This document shows, one piece after another, positions 16,280 through 24,172 of a stretch of DNA of 56,844 nucleotides. Each line of letters opens with the position of its first letter. Position 1 is the first letter of the stretch. The stretch is taken from assembly GCA_017462385.1 (NCBI GenBank), contig JAFTRE010000031.1, forward strand, positions 1-56,844. The letters are read 5' to 3'. The position numbers and the translations under genes are program-made. Origin of the DNA: Clostridia bacterium (GTDB lineage: Bacteria > Bacillota > Clostridia > Oscillospirales > CAG-272). Below the pieces are notes generated by a model, which saw only the letters and a program-made list of their open reading frames with translations, was not told where the DNA came from and did no database searches.

Positions 16280-17215
16280 CTAAAAATTTTTTGGTAATCG
16301 GTTCATCATTTCAATTTTTGTGTCCATCATACTGTGCGCGTAGCGGTTCAGAGTTATTGACGCATTTTTATGTCCCATGATCTCTGATAGCGTCTTAATA
16401 TCCATTCCACATTCAATGGCGCGGGTTGCAAAGGTATGGCGTAGGGCATGGAAATTGAGCTTTCTGACTCCGGCTTTTTCCGTGAGTTTCTCAAATATAT
16501 ACTGGTACGAGCGAATCGACATGCGCTCGCCCTTTTTGTTTTCGATAACATAGTCGCTTCTTGCCGTTTCTTTCTGCGCTATCATCATTTGCGTGATATA
16601 CGTCGGCAGGGGAATTATTCGATCTGATGATGCCGTCTTGGGCTTGTCCACGATGAGTTGCCATTCACCGCTTTCGTCCTTGTCTCGATATACCGTTTTG
16701 TTTATGGTGATAAATCCACGTTGAAGGTCAACGTCACCCCATTCAAGCCCTAATAGCTCTCCTATTCGAACTCCGGTATATAGGCAGAGGAGAATACCGA
16801 ACAGGCGCGGATCGTCGGATGCCATAATTGCTTTTTCAATTTTCCGTTGTTCGTCTTTGGTGAAGGCTTCAACCTTCTTAGCGTCCTCACGCGAACGCCG
16901 TATTCGCTCACACGGGTTTTGTGAGAGTAAATCCATATCGCAAGCGTATTCGAAAGCAAGGTTCAGCACCGTAAGCATCAGATTTGCGCTTGTTGCAGAG
17001 AGTTTACCGCCACCGCTACGAATATTACCTTCTGCCTTTTGCTGTGAGAGAAAATCTTGGATATCTCTACGGCTCAGATCTTCAATATTTTGTCCGCCAA
17101 GCGTTGGATTGATATGCGCTGTGATTAGTCCTTGGTAGCGAGAGTAGGTTCTTGACTTGATGTGTTCCTTTTCATAGGTCTCAAGCCATTCTGTGAGTAG
17201 TGTCTGTGTTGTCAT
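16280..17215 (-). CDS. int: Tyrosine recombinase (phage/ICE-type integrase)
   Basis: A complete 311-residue integrase. The N-terminal SAM-like core-binding domain covers about 1-105 (LLTEWLETYEKEHIKSRTY). The catalytic domain has all expected residues: Arg150 (TGVRIGELLGL), Lys193 (DKPKTASSDR), His256/Arg259 (HALRHTF), His282 (MGHKNASI) and Tyr292 (NRYAHSM). The short N-terminus without an arm-binding zinc domain fits integrases of small islands. ATG with AAAGGAG upstream. It is transcribed toward the NRPS operon and stopped by the hairpin at 16130-16167; the ATPase-HNH module is divergent from it. It probably mobilises the segment between the two 14-bp repeats. Confidence 0.95.
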   Translation of the reverse strand: MTTQTLLTEWLETYEKEHIKSRTYSRYQGLITAHINPTLGGQNIEDLSRRDIQDFLSQQKAEGNIRSGGGKLSATSANLMLTVLNLAFEYACDMDLLSQNPCERIRRSREDAKKVEAFTKDEQRKIEKAIMASDDPRLFGILLCLYTGVRIGELLGLEWGDVDLQRGFITINKTVYRDKDESGEWQLIVDKPKTASSDRIIPLPTYITQMMIAQKETARSDYVIENKKGERMSIRSYQYIFEKLTEKAGVRKLNFHALRHTFATRAIECGMDIKTLSEIMGHKNASITLNRYAHSMMDTKIEMMNRLPKNF

Positions 17216-17283
17216 AAGTTTTCTCCTTTAATTTTGATGGTGCTTATATTGTACCCCAAAATTATCGACCTGATGTTAGCAAC

Positions 17284-17312
17284 ACAATACCACAAGGTAA
17301 CGGCAAAGTCCA
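17284..17312 (-). promoter_or_regulatory. Integrase promoter
   Basis: Minus-strand TGGACT (17307-17312), 17 bases, TATTGT (17284-17289), about 70 bases before the integrase start. The flanks match those of the DUF6809 promoter at 4765-4793. The spacer GTTACCTTGTGGTA is dyad-like, as in MerR-family controlled promoters, but the spacer length is 17, not 19-20. Confidence 0.55.
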
Positions 17313-17421
17313 GATAACTTTTTGTTAACTTGAGGCGGAAGAACAAAGTCATTTTCTTTGTTTTCTCCGACGCAGATTTTGGAGGGTGAAACAGAAACGA
17401 GCAATTCTGCAATCTATAAAG

Positions 17422-17451
17422 TTGACAGATATACCACAAATATGCTATAAT
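17422..17451 (+). promoter_or_regulatory. Consensus promoter of the ATPase-HNH module
   Basis: TTGACA (17422-17427), 18 bases, TATAAT (17446-17451). It lies in the 406-base divergent gap between integrase and ATPase (17216-17621). The transcript would have a leader of about 165 bases (to 17621), AT-rich, without a recognised structure; only an eight-codon frame (17574-17600) without a ribosome site is present. Confidence 0.75.
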
Positions 17452-17621
17452 GTGATATAATATATTATAAAAACACAATCAACGACGAAACAATCAAGTT
17501 GGATAATAGATTGTAAATCACCCAAACGATTATCTGGGGAGTTATCTTTCGTAGCTGCAAATTCTATTGAAAAATGTCGAGATTCTTGAAGAAAAAATAA
17601 TACAAACAACTGGAGACATAT

Positions 17622-19181
17622 ATGAATTTTCAAGTTTATGATAAAGGCGAATCCATAAAATATTGTAGTGACACATTGTATCTGCGCCGTGATAATTGGG
17701 ATGACTATTCATTTAGAACTACATTTGAAGTATCATATTGTGAAAGTATCGGAAATGTTATTCTAATTGGGCAAGTGAAAATTGGCGTAATAGGTATGGA
17801 ACCACAAACCAAGGAAGTGACAAATTCTATTACAAGAACTGAGCCTGCTGTTACATTTGACATAATCCCCAAACATTTTTCTAAACTCGACAATACTTAT
17901 TTTTCTTTGGGACAAGATGAAAGCTATTATGCTAACATTTCAAGTTTGGGAGACAGCAAGAGAATCGAAATATTAACTGCACTACAAGATGTAGCTTTCA
18001 ACTTAAAGCATTTTAAAAAGGTTCTCGGAGAGAGAGCTATGAGAACATCGCTCCTGAGAAGTATAGGAACCAACTCTGTCAAGGAACAACTACACCGCAT
18101 CGCAGATGGTGGAGCCAGACTTACAAAATATAATTTTTCTTATACGGTTCAAGCGAACGATGACGAGCAATCCGTCTCGCGGTTATCTTTTGCTGTTGAT
18201 CCTGACAGTAATCCACCAACCAATATTCATGTTCTTATTGGCAGAAATGGCACAGGAAAAACCACTCTAATTAAAAATATGATTCACAGTATTCGTTACC
18301 ATGATAATTCACATGGTTGCTTTGAATATACAAAAGTGGGTAGAGTTTCAAAGCCTGCGAAATTTTCAAATGTTTTATGCGTGGCTTTCAGTCCATTTGA
18401 TGATTTTTCGGAACTCGATACTCCAGAATCAGATATCCCGTATTCTTATATTGGTTTAAACAAACATGGGGGAGATCTATTCCAGTCTATTGAGGAACAA
18501 TTTTTGGAAGCTTTTTCAAATTGCATGATGAATGCAAGAAAAAGAATGCTTTGGATAAAAGCCATTGAAATTTTAAAGAGTGATATTACATTCGGGGAGA
18601 TGTCTTTGGAATCTATAGTTTCAAATGATGTGTTTTCTGACAGCGAAGATCCTGTTATATCCAAAAATGAATGCATAAAACAGATCTTTTCAAAATTGAG
18701 TTCCGGCCACAAGGTGGTTTTACTTATAATCACTTGCTGTGTCGACAAAATAGTTGAAAAAAGTGTTATTTTCATGGATGAACCAGAAAATCATCTGCAT
18801 CCACCGTTGCTATCGGCCTTAATTCGCGCACTCTCAGATTTGTTAGTTGATAGAAATGGTGTTGCAATCGTATCTACCCATTCGCCAGTTGTGTTACAAG
18901 AGGTTCCAAATAATTGTGTATATTCGATAAGACGCTTAGATCAAAAACTATTAGCTGAACGCTTACCAATAAAAACATTTGGAGCAAGCATTGGAGCATT
19001 AACAAACGAAGTATTTGGTCTTGAAGTTACAGATTCGGGATATCATAAATTAATCTCCGATGCTGTTAAAAAAATGGGGGACTACGAACTAATTTCGGCC
19101 GAGTTTGAAAATCAACTTGGGAGTGAAGCGATAATGCTATTGAGAACATTGCTTGCTTTACATAAACCAGAGGATGAATAA
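17622..19181 (+). CDS. AAA ATPase of a Septu-like ATPase-HNH defence pair
   Basis: 519 residues. The ATPase has a clean P-loop GRNGTGKTTL (207-216), Walker B VIFMDEPENHLHP (Asp386, Glu387) and H-loop STHSPVVLQE, the SMC/ABC/OLD type seen in PtuA and related nucleases. Unusually, about 200 residues precede the P-loop (with YFSLGQDESYYANISSLG and LQDVAFNLKHF), whereas PtuA proteins normally begin with it. This N-terminal part is an unidentified domain. GGAG lies before the ATG. The stop overlaps the HNH gene start (TAATG), so the products are made together and probably form a complex in which ATP state controls DNA cutting. The defence role is inferred from the Septu precedent and integrase linkage. 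Confidence 0.82.
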   Translation: MNFQVYDKGESIKYCSDTLYLRRDNWDDYSFRTTFEVSYCESIGNVILIGQVKIGVIGMEPQTKEVTNSITRTEPAVTFDIIPKHFSKLDNTYFSLGQDESYYANISSLGDSKRIEILTALQDVAFNLKHFKKVLGERAMRTSLLRSIGTNSVKEQLHRIADGGARLTKYNFSYTVQANDDEQSVSRLSFAVDPDSNPPTNIHVLIGRNGTGKTTLIKNMIHSIRYHDNSHGCFEYTKVGRVSKPAKFSNVLCVAFSPFDDFSELDTPESDIPYSYIGLNKHGGDLFQSIEEQFLEAFSNCMMNARKRMLWIKAIEILKSDITFGEMSLESIVSNDVFSDSEDPVISKNECIKQIFSKLSSGHKVVLLIITCCVDKIVEKSVIFMDEPENHLHPPLLSALIRALSDLLVDRNGVAIVSTHSPVVLQEVPNNCVYSIRRLDQKLLAERLPIKTFGASIGALTNEVFGLEVTDSGYHKLISDAVKKMGDYELISAEFENQLGSEAIMLLRTLLALHKPEDE

Positions 19182-20050
19182 TGAAAAAATTACACAAACC
19201 ATTGCCAAGCACTCGTCCAGAAGACATTTTTGAAAAATGTGTTTCTGGGTACAGAGATAAACAAAAAGTAACGGCACTATTACAATGCAAATGTATGGTT
19301 GGCTGTGATTCCGAATTATATGACAGAGTAGTTCCCACGAGATTAGAGGAATACAAACAATCTTCTTTGCCCACCAATATCGATTCCAAAATGATATCGA
19401 AAGTCTATACAGAAAAATTTGCTAAAGAAAATAGCCCGGGAAGGCAGTATTATAACGCTATTATGGAGCAAGCTGAACGGAATATATGTCCAATATGTGG
19501 TATAAGAATGGTCAAAACACTTGATCATTATCTGCCTAAAAGTAAATTCCCCACGCTTTCGGTTACACCAAGCAATTTGATCCCTTCATGCCGCGACTGC
19601 AACATGGATAAACGCGATGATGCAGCATATGATTCCAAAAACACGCCTGTACATCTGTATTTCGATGATATTCCCAATGAACCTTGGCTTCAAGTTACAG
19701 TCGGAGATAACCTCGAGATTCTTTATTACATAGCTTGTCCAGACACATGGGATGTAGGGCTTCGTAGTAGGATTGAAAAACACTTGGATTTTTATGATCT
19801 TCATGAGTTATACAGTAGCCACGCAAATGGTGAAGTAGCCAATAGCATTCATATGTGGAAGAAAACTATTATGCAAAGCAGTCCTGAAGTACTCAAACTC
19901 GCATTAATCGATGAGTGCGAGAGTTCTGAACTCAATAATATGAATTCTTGGAAATCCGCTTTATATCGAGGGTTAGTAGCTAATTTCGACAAAGTGAAAA
20001 AGTACATATTTGGACTCTGTGTTACCGAACAAGTAGATTCAAACACATAA
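19181..20050 (+). CDS. HNH endonuclease, partner of the ATPase (PtuB-like)
   Basis: 289 residues. The HNH fold sits at residues 103-145: zinc pairs CPIC (Cys103, Cys106) and CRDC (Cys137, Cys140), the catalytic LDHYLPKSKFP (Asp115, His116), Asn132 in SNLIPSC and Asn141 after the second zinc pair. The first 100 residues have an unusual Cys group (LLQCKCMVGCD) and the last 140 are helical and unassigned. Its start overlaps the ATPase stop, a feature of two-component toxic modules. A sequence-degrading nuclease activated on infection is the likely role; restriction of invading plasmids is also possible. It is followed by two terminators and then the right 14-bp repeat. Confidence 0.85.
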   Translation: MKKLHKPLPSTRPEDIFEKCVSGYRDKQKVTALLQCKCMVGCDSELYDRVVPTRLEEYKQSSLPTNIDSKMISKVYTEKFAKENSPGRQYYNAIMEQAERNICPICGIRMVKTLDHYLPKSKFPTLSVTPSNLIPSCRDCNMDKRDDAAYDSKNTPVHLYFDDIPNEPWLQVTVGDNLEILYYIACPDTWDVGLRSRIEKHLDFYDLHELYSSHANGEVANSIHMWKKTIMQSSPEVLKLALIDECESSELNNMNSWKSALYRGLVANFDKVKKYIFGLCVTEQVDSNT

Positions 20051-20150
20051 TAGTGCGTAGAAACGCATTTATGATTAGGCCGAATCAATCTTTTTCACTA
20101 TTGCCATTCTTTGTTTATTTGCAACACATATTTTAGACAACAGAAGTAAA

Positions 20151-20191
20151 GAAAAATCCATCATGGACGGAATGTCTATGATGGATTTTTC
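20151..20191 (+). terminator. Terminator after the HNH gene
   Basis: A perfect 14-bp inverted repeat, GAAAAATCCATCAT (20151-20164) with ATGATGGATTTTTC (20178-20191), 13-base loop and T-rich descending arm. It lies 100 bases after the HNH stop. It would work in both directions. Confidence 0.8.
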
Positions 20192-20308
20192 TTCGTTTGG
20201 CTCTCTCAGGCGGTTGTTTAGTAAACCTCTTTATGATAGCGAGCCCTTCGCAGCAGTATTCTTTGATTTCAGTATCGTAATTTTGAATATACAAAAGGAT
20301 ATCTAAAA

Positions 20309-20345
20309 GCAAAACACCACGGACTTTCCTTCCGTGGTGTTTTGC
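20309..20345 (+). terminator. Second hairpin in the HNH-hydrolase gap
   Basis: A perfect 15-bp inverted repeat (20309-20323 with 20331-20345, 7-base loop CTTTCCT) ending GTGTTTTGC. The 429-base gap 20051-20479 holds this, the hairpin at 20151-20191, the right 14-bp repeat and the hydrolase promoter. No convincing gene is present. Confidence 0.7.
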
Positions 20346-20424
20346 CGTTAGGGCGGCTTATTCGGTTGTTATTATTTTACCGCTAATTTTGCACGCCCTT
20401 CCGTGCTTTTTATTTATATAAAGA

Positions 20425-20453
20425 TTGCAAATTTTTCTACTATGTGTTATAAT
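20425..20453 (+). promoter_or_regulatory. Promoter of the alpha/beta hydrolase gene
   Basis: TTGCAA (20425-20430), 17 bases, TATAAT (20448-20453). The -10 lies inside the 14-bp repeat while the -35 lies to its left, that is, on the island side if the repeat is an attachment site. The island would then have supplied a replacement -35. Confidence 0.65.
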
Positions 20454-20457
20454 TAAT
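20444..20457 (+). repeat. 14-bp direct repeat, candidate attachment site (right copy)
   Basis: GTGTTATAATTAAT, identical to 16215-16228. Together they bracket 4.2 kb containing only the integrase and the ATPase-HNH pair. Confidence 0.45.
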
Positions 20458-20479
20458 AAAACCTATGAAAGGATTTTTT

Positions 20480-21418
20480 ATGGAGATCAGAAAGACCATG
20501 CGTCCTATGTCTCACAAAGGAACGCCGATGGGCGACGATACAGTGAGAGAATACATATTTTTTACTGTTGAATACAACCATTATCGCGACGTCAGCGACG
20601 CTATAGAAAACGCCGTGCGTGACTGTGAAGATATGCGTGAATGCGAATGCGTTCTGGCGCTTCCCGACAGCTACACTGACAACGGCGAGGAAACTCCGCT
20701 GATCATATCTTTTCACGGGTCGGGTGCCAGAGTTTGCGAAAAGGACAATATGATAGGCGGTCTTGCATTCGTTACGCAGTGCGTCAATGCCGGATATGCG
20801 GCGCTTGATGTCAACGGCTCGGAGCCTCACGGCAAAACCATCGGGTGCTTTGAGCATCTTATGGCGGCATATAAGGCATACCGTTACGCTGTCAAGCACT
20901 TCAATCTTTCGAGAAATGTGCTGGTTGCCGGTGGTTCAATGGGCGGTCAGTCTGCATTTAACTTTATAAATATGTTTCCGAGTATAGTGACGGCGGCAGG
21001 GATCTTTTTCCCGCGCTTGAATATGGATACTGTAGATGTGAACGGTCACAGTTGTCTCGGTTCATGGGACAAGTTGGCTGTTCAGGGCAATGACGGAACT
21101 CCGCGCAGCCGTATTATAAATGCGCATAGGTTTCCGTCCGAGGAGTGGTGTGAGCAAAATACAATCGGCTTCAATCCTCACCGCATACGCTCGTTTGTGA
21201 ACAGTGACGGAGAGCGTGTTGTTATACCGCCGTGTCCAATTAAGATATGGCACGGAACGGCGGACAACACGATAGATTACGTCATTTCCGAGGAATACGC
21301 CCGTGCGGTACGTCGCGCAGGATGCTATATTGAGCTTCATCTTCTGGAGGGCGTGGGGCATAAGACCACTCCTGTTATGCGGCAGGAGCTACTCATGTGG
21401 TTCAACAGATTTATATAA
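20480..21418 (+). CDS. Alpha/beta hydrolase (esterase-like)
   Basis: 312 residues from MEIRKTMRP; AAAGGA lies 7 bases before this ATG. A start 15 bases earlier is in frame but would fall at the transcription start and lacks a ribosome site. Catalytic triad visible: nucleophile Ser in GGSMGGQ, Asp in WHGTADNTI and His in GVGHKTT, with oxyanion region ISFHGSGA. No signal peptide, so cytoplasmic. The substrate is unknown; resemblance is to prolyl-oligopeptidase/acetyl-xylan-esterase-like hydrolases. The Nudix gene follows 41 bases later, so the two are probably one transcript. Confidence 0.85.
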   Translation: MEIRKTMRPMSHKGTPMGDDTVREYIFFTVEYNHYRDVSDAIENAVRDCEDMRECECVLALPDSYTDNGEETPLIISFHGSGARVCEKDNMIGGLAFVTQCVNAGYAALDVNGSEPHGKTIGCFEHLMAAYKAYRYAVKHFNLSRNVLVAGGSMGGQSAFNFINMFPSIVTAAGIFFPRLNMDTVDVNGHSCLGSWDKLAVQGNDGTPRSRIINAHRFPSEEWCEQNTIGFNPHRIRSFVNSDGERVVIPPCPIKIWHGTADNTIDYVISEEYARAVRRAGCYIELHLLEGVGHKTTPVMRQELLMWFNRFI

Positions 21419-21459
21419 AGATATATGCGCCATAAAAAGGACGAAATTGAGGAATGATT

Positions 21460-21966
21460 ATGGAGATTTGGGACGCATATACCCGCGATGGGGTGTTGAC
21501 AGATAAAAAGCTTATACGCGGTGAGCCTATCGGGGATGGACTTTATCATATCGTTTGTGAGGTTTTGGTGCGACATGCCGACGGCAGTTATCTTTGCATG
21601 AAGCGTGCGGAGTCAAAGCCTGCTTATCCCGGATATTATGAGACCAGTGCAGGCGGCTCGGCGACTGTAGGCGAGACTCCGCTCATGTGTATCAAGCGCG
21701 AGCTGTTTGAGGAGACGGGGATTGTTTGCGATGATTTCATACAAGTGGCACACACTATAGTTGACCGCAGTCACACCATATATCATACATATGTATGTAC
21801 AGTTGATATTGATAAAAGCTCTGTCATACTGCAAGATGGCGAGACGGTGGCGTACAAATGGATGGATGAAGATGAGTTTATCGAATTTATTAATTCCGAT
21901 GATGTCATACAGCATCAAAAACAGAGATTTATGCCGTACTTCTCAGAGTGTGGCTATATAAAATAA
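21460..21966 (+). CDS. Nudix hydrolase
   Basis: 168 residues from MEIWDAYTRDG; GAGGA is 7 bases upstream, better than for the ATG six bases earlier. The Nudix box is complete (GGSATVGE, then seven residues, then RELFEETGI). The N-terminus (EIWDAYTRDGVLTD, then RGEPIGDGLYHIV) resembles the YfcD/IPP-isomerase-like subgroup, which acts on diphosphates of unclear identity. Cytoplasmic. The C-terminal stretch (KWMDEDEFIEFIN) is standard for the family. Terminated by the hairpin at 21973-22004. Confidence 0.9.
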   Translation: MEIWDAYTRDGVLTDKKLIRGEPIGDGLYHIVCEVLVRHADGSYLCMKRAESKPAYPGYYETSAGGSATVGETPLMCIKRELFEETGIVCDDFIQVAHTIVDRSHTIYHTYVCTVDIDKSSVILQDGETVAYKWMDEDEFIEFINSDDVIQHQKQRFMPYFSECGYIK

Positions 21967-21972
21967 AAATAC

Positions 21973-22004
21973 GCCGCCGATTGGGTTGATACCTTTTCGG
22001 CGGC
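21973..22004. terminator. Convergent terminator between Nudix and aldolase genes
   Basis: GCCGCCGA (21973-21980) pairs with TCGGCGGC (21997-22004). On the minus strand it is followed by TATTTTTATTTTAT, so it serves mainly the minus-strand aldolase gene; the plus-strand tail is ATATATATTATA. Confidence 0.7.
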
Positions 22005-22017
22005 ATATATATTATAA

Positions 22018-23043
22018 TTAAATGATAGCTTTCAACTCGTCGAGCTGCTCCTGTGTTGTAGACCAAGCGGTGGCGAAGCGGACGACGGTATGCGTGTCGT
22101 CGTACTTTTCCCAGAAGCTGAAGCGGACTTGCTCGGAAAGCTTTTGCATCTGTTCGTTTTCAAGAATTATAAATTGTTGATTTGTGGGGGACTCCAAAAA
22201 GAACTTATATCCCTTTTGCCTGAACATATCCTTGAGCTGCTCTGCCATGTCTATTGCGTGTCGGCTTATCTTGAAATACAGGTCGTCGGTAAACAGCGCG
22301 TCAAACTGAACGCTGTTGAGTCTCCCTTTAGCCAGCAGTGCGCCGTGCTGTTTTACCATAGTGAGAAAATGACGGGGGGCGTTATTATGTGTGAATACGA
22401 CAGCCTCGCCGCAAAGCGCGCCGACCTTTGTACCGCCAATGTAGAACACGTCGCACAGCGCGGCAATGTCGGGCAGGGAAAGGTCGGTCTGATAGCTCAT
22501 TAAGCCGTAGCCCAGACGTGCACCGTCCATGAAAAGGGGGATGTCGTAGTGACGGCAGACCTCGGCAAGGCGGGTCAATTCGTGCTTTGAGTAAAGCGTG
22601 CCGTACTCGGTGGGATGCGAGATGTAGACCATGCCGGGAAAAACCATGTGAGTGTGGTTGGCGTCGGCGTAAAAGGTATCGAGATAGCTTTTTACCTCGT
22701 CGGCGTCAAGCTTGCCGTTATGCTCGGGCAGAGTTATGACCTTGTGTCCCGTTGCCTCGATAGCACCTGCCTCATGTCCGCTGATGTGCCCGGTGGTGGC
22801 GGCAATAACGCCCTCGTAATTCTGCAGCATGGTGCTGATAATGACGCTGTTTGTTTGCGTTCCTCCTGTGAGGAAATGCACGTCGGCGTCGGGGCACTTG
22901 CACGCCTCGCGTATCTTTTTTGCGGTACTTTCGGTATAAATGTCACTGCCGTATCCGGGGAGCGGCTCAAAATTTGTCTCGGTCAGACGGCGAAGCACTT
23001 CGGGGTGCGCGCCCATGATATAATCGCTTTCAAATGACAACAT
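22018..23043 (-). CDS. Threonine aldolase-like PLP enzyme
   Basis: 341 residues from MLSFESDYIMGAHPEVL, with GGAGGTATTTT before the ATG (the frame is open above, but without a ribosome site). Fold-type I PLP enzyme of the low-specificity threonine aldolase / beta-eliminating lyase group: GGTQTNSVI near residue 60, ATTGHISGHEAGAIE, MDGARLG and the PLP lysine in YIGGTKVGAL. The likely reaction is cleavage of L-threonine or allo-threonine to glycine and acetaldehyde; beta-elimination of other amino acids is possible. Standalone gene, with no promoter seen on the minus strand in the short gap before the divergent LURP-one gene. Confidence 0.88.
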   Translation of the reverse strand: MLSFESDYIMGAHPEVLRRLTETNFEPLPGYGSDIYTESTAKKIREACKCPDADVHFLTGGTQTNSVIISTMLQNYEGVIAATTGHISGHEAGAIEATGHKVITLPEHNGKLDADEVKSYLDTFYADANHTHMVFPGMVYISHPTEYGTLYSKHELTRLAEVCRHYDIPLFMDGARLGYGLMSYQTDLSLPDIAALCDVFYIGGTKVGALCGEAVVFTHNNAPRHFLTMVKQHGALLAKGRLNSVQFDALFTDDLYFKISRHAIDMAEQLKDMFRQKGYKFFLESPTNQQFIILENEQMQKLSEQVRFSFWEKYDDTHTVVRFATAWSTTQEQLDELKAII

Positions 23044-23101
23044 AAAATACCTCCCGCCGCACATTCGGCGGCTTGATTTTTTATATATTTGAATAAGGCG
23101 G

Positions 23102-23130
23102 TTGACAAAATCGCCAATGTTATTTATAAT
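23102..23130 (+). promoter_or_regulatory. Consensus promoter of the LURP-one gene
   Basis: TTGACA (23102-23107), 17 bases, TATAAT (23125-23130), about 33 bases before the ATG at 23164. Confidence 0.85.
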
Positions 23131-23163
23131 ATAAGCAATATAAAATTGATAAAGGGGATAGCT

Positions 23164-23640
23164 ATGAGCGACTTATATATTCAACAGCGGATATTCACCT
23201 GGGGTGATAAATTCGAGATATACGACGCTGACGGCAATGTCAGATACTATGTCGAGGGCGAAGTCTTCACTTTCGGTAAAAAGCTGCATCTTTATGACAT
23301 ACTCGGAAACGAGCTGGCGTATATCGAGCAAAAGGTGTTTACCTTTCTGCCCAAATACTACATCCACCGCCCGGGACGGGATACCGTCGAGGTAGTCAAG
23401 GAATTTACATTTTTCAAACATGAATACAGTGTACACGGTCCCGATTGGTCGGTCCACGGCGATTTTTGGGATCACGACTACGAGATAGTCGACAACAGCG
23501 GTCTTGTAGCATCTGTTTACAAGGAGTGGTTCACGCTGGGCGATGCTTATGCCATCAATTTCGGTGCGAGTGTTGACGAGATACTGGCGCTTGCGGTCGT
23601 GTTGGTCATCGACGCTTGCATTGATGCTGAGCGTGACTGA
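23164..23640 (+). CDS. LURP-one-related protein (tubby-like beta barrel)
   Basis: 158 residues from MSDLYIQQRIFTWGDKFEIYD; AAGGGG precedes the ATG, and an upstream in-frame start lies within the promoter. The repeating pattern (KFEIYDADGNVRYYVEGE, KLHLYDILGNELAYIEQK, YEIVDNSGLVASV) is diagnostic of the LURP-one/YxjI family, a 12-stranded barrel around a buried C-terminal helix (EILALAVVLVIDACID). The bacterial function is unknown; membrane-lipid binding has been suggested by analogy with tubby and scramblase. The DUF2500 gene follows after 12 bases and is probably co-transcribed. Confidence 0.9.
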   Translation: MSDLYIQQRIFTWGDKFEIYDADGNVRYYVEGEVFTFGKKLHLYDILGNELAYIEQKVFTFLPKYYIHRPGRDTVEVVKEFTFFKHEYSVHGPDWSVHGDFWDHDYEIVDNSGLVASVYKEWFTLGDAYAINFGASVDEILALAVVLVIDACIDAERD

Positions 23641-23652
23641 GGGAGGAGTTAA

Positions 23653-24003
23653 ATGGAAGCAATATTTTTTATAATGTTCTTTTTGGTGATGAGCGTTTTT
23701 GTTGTTACATTTGTCAAAATGATTGGTGAGTGGTTTAAAAACAACAATTCTCCGCGCTTGTCGGTGGATGCCAAGATCGTTGCAAAGCGGTCACACGTTA
23801 GCCATCATCACAATCAGCATGGCTCCCATCGTTCGACCTCGTACTATGTGACGTTTGAGGTTGAGAGCGGTGACAGAATGGAGCTGCATGTCTCGTCTCA
23901 TGAGTTCGTGTTGCTTGTTGAGGGGGATTTCGGAGTTTTACATTTTCAGGGGACACGCTATCTCGGCTTTGACAGGCAGTACGGTGACAGCGTGGCGCAT
24001 TGA
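23653..24003 (+). CDS. DUF2500 family membrane-anchored protein
   Basis: 116 residues: an N-terminal membrane segment (IFFIMFFLVMSVFVVTFV) then a small beta domain with the DUF2500 pattern (VDAKIVAKRSHVSHHH, STSYYVTFEVESGDRMEL, GDFGVLHFQGTRYLGFDR). The His-rich stretch SHVSHHHNQHGSH could bind metal but may be a simple loop. GGGAGGAG lies before the ATG. Function unknown. It follows the LURP-one gene in one transcript and is ended by the hairpin at 24010-24045. Confidence 0.88.
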   Translation: MEAIFFIMFFLVMSVFVVTFVKMIGEWFKNNNSPRLSVDAKIVAKRSHVSHHHNQHGSHRSTSYYVTFEVESGDRMELHVSSHEFVLLVEGDFGVLHFQGTRYLGFDRQYGDSVAH

Positions 24004-24009
24004 TACCGT

Positions 24010-24045
24010 CAAAAAATCAAATGGGGTCACTCATTTGATTTTTTG
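24010..24045 (+). terminator. Terminator after DUF2500
   Basis: A perfect 14-bp inverted repeat CAAAAAATCAAATG (24010-24023) and CATTTGATTTTTTG (24032-24045) with an 8-base loop and T-rich tail. Confidence 0.85.
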
Positions 24046-24108
24046 TTTCTAACTATATAATGATAACTCAAACACAACCTTTTGTCAATAGATTTTAGTT
24101 CAAAGCTA

Positions 24109-24137
24109 TTGACTATTTTCGCGGATGGGTATATTAT
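24109..24137 (+). promoter_or_regulatory. Promoter of the secreted glycosidase-like gene
   Basis: TTGACT (24109-24114), 17 bases, TATTAT (24132-24137), 35 bases before the ATG. Confidence 0.75.
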
Positions 24138-24172
24138 TATATTAACTGTAAGATATATGAAGGAGTGCTGAT

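Noticed and set aside
16230-16283. A 17-codon frame (MYSHFGVPKYIF...) right after the orphan promoter
   Set aside because: It has no ribosome site, and it probably arose where the island interrupts the old promoter region.
17212-17478. An 88-codon minus-strand frame ending in the integrase start
   Set aside because: It runs across the integrase promoter and through its ribosome site, with AT-rich low-information sequence and no ribosome site of its own.
20133-20357. A 75-codon minus-strand frame with protein-like stretches (LLYIQNYDTEIKEYCCEGL)
   Set aside because: It has no start codon, spans two perfect terminator-like hairpins and resembles no family. It could be a gene remnant, but I cannot support it.
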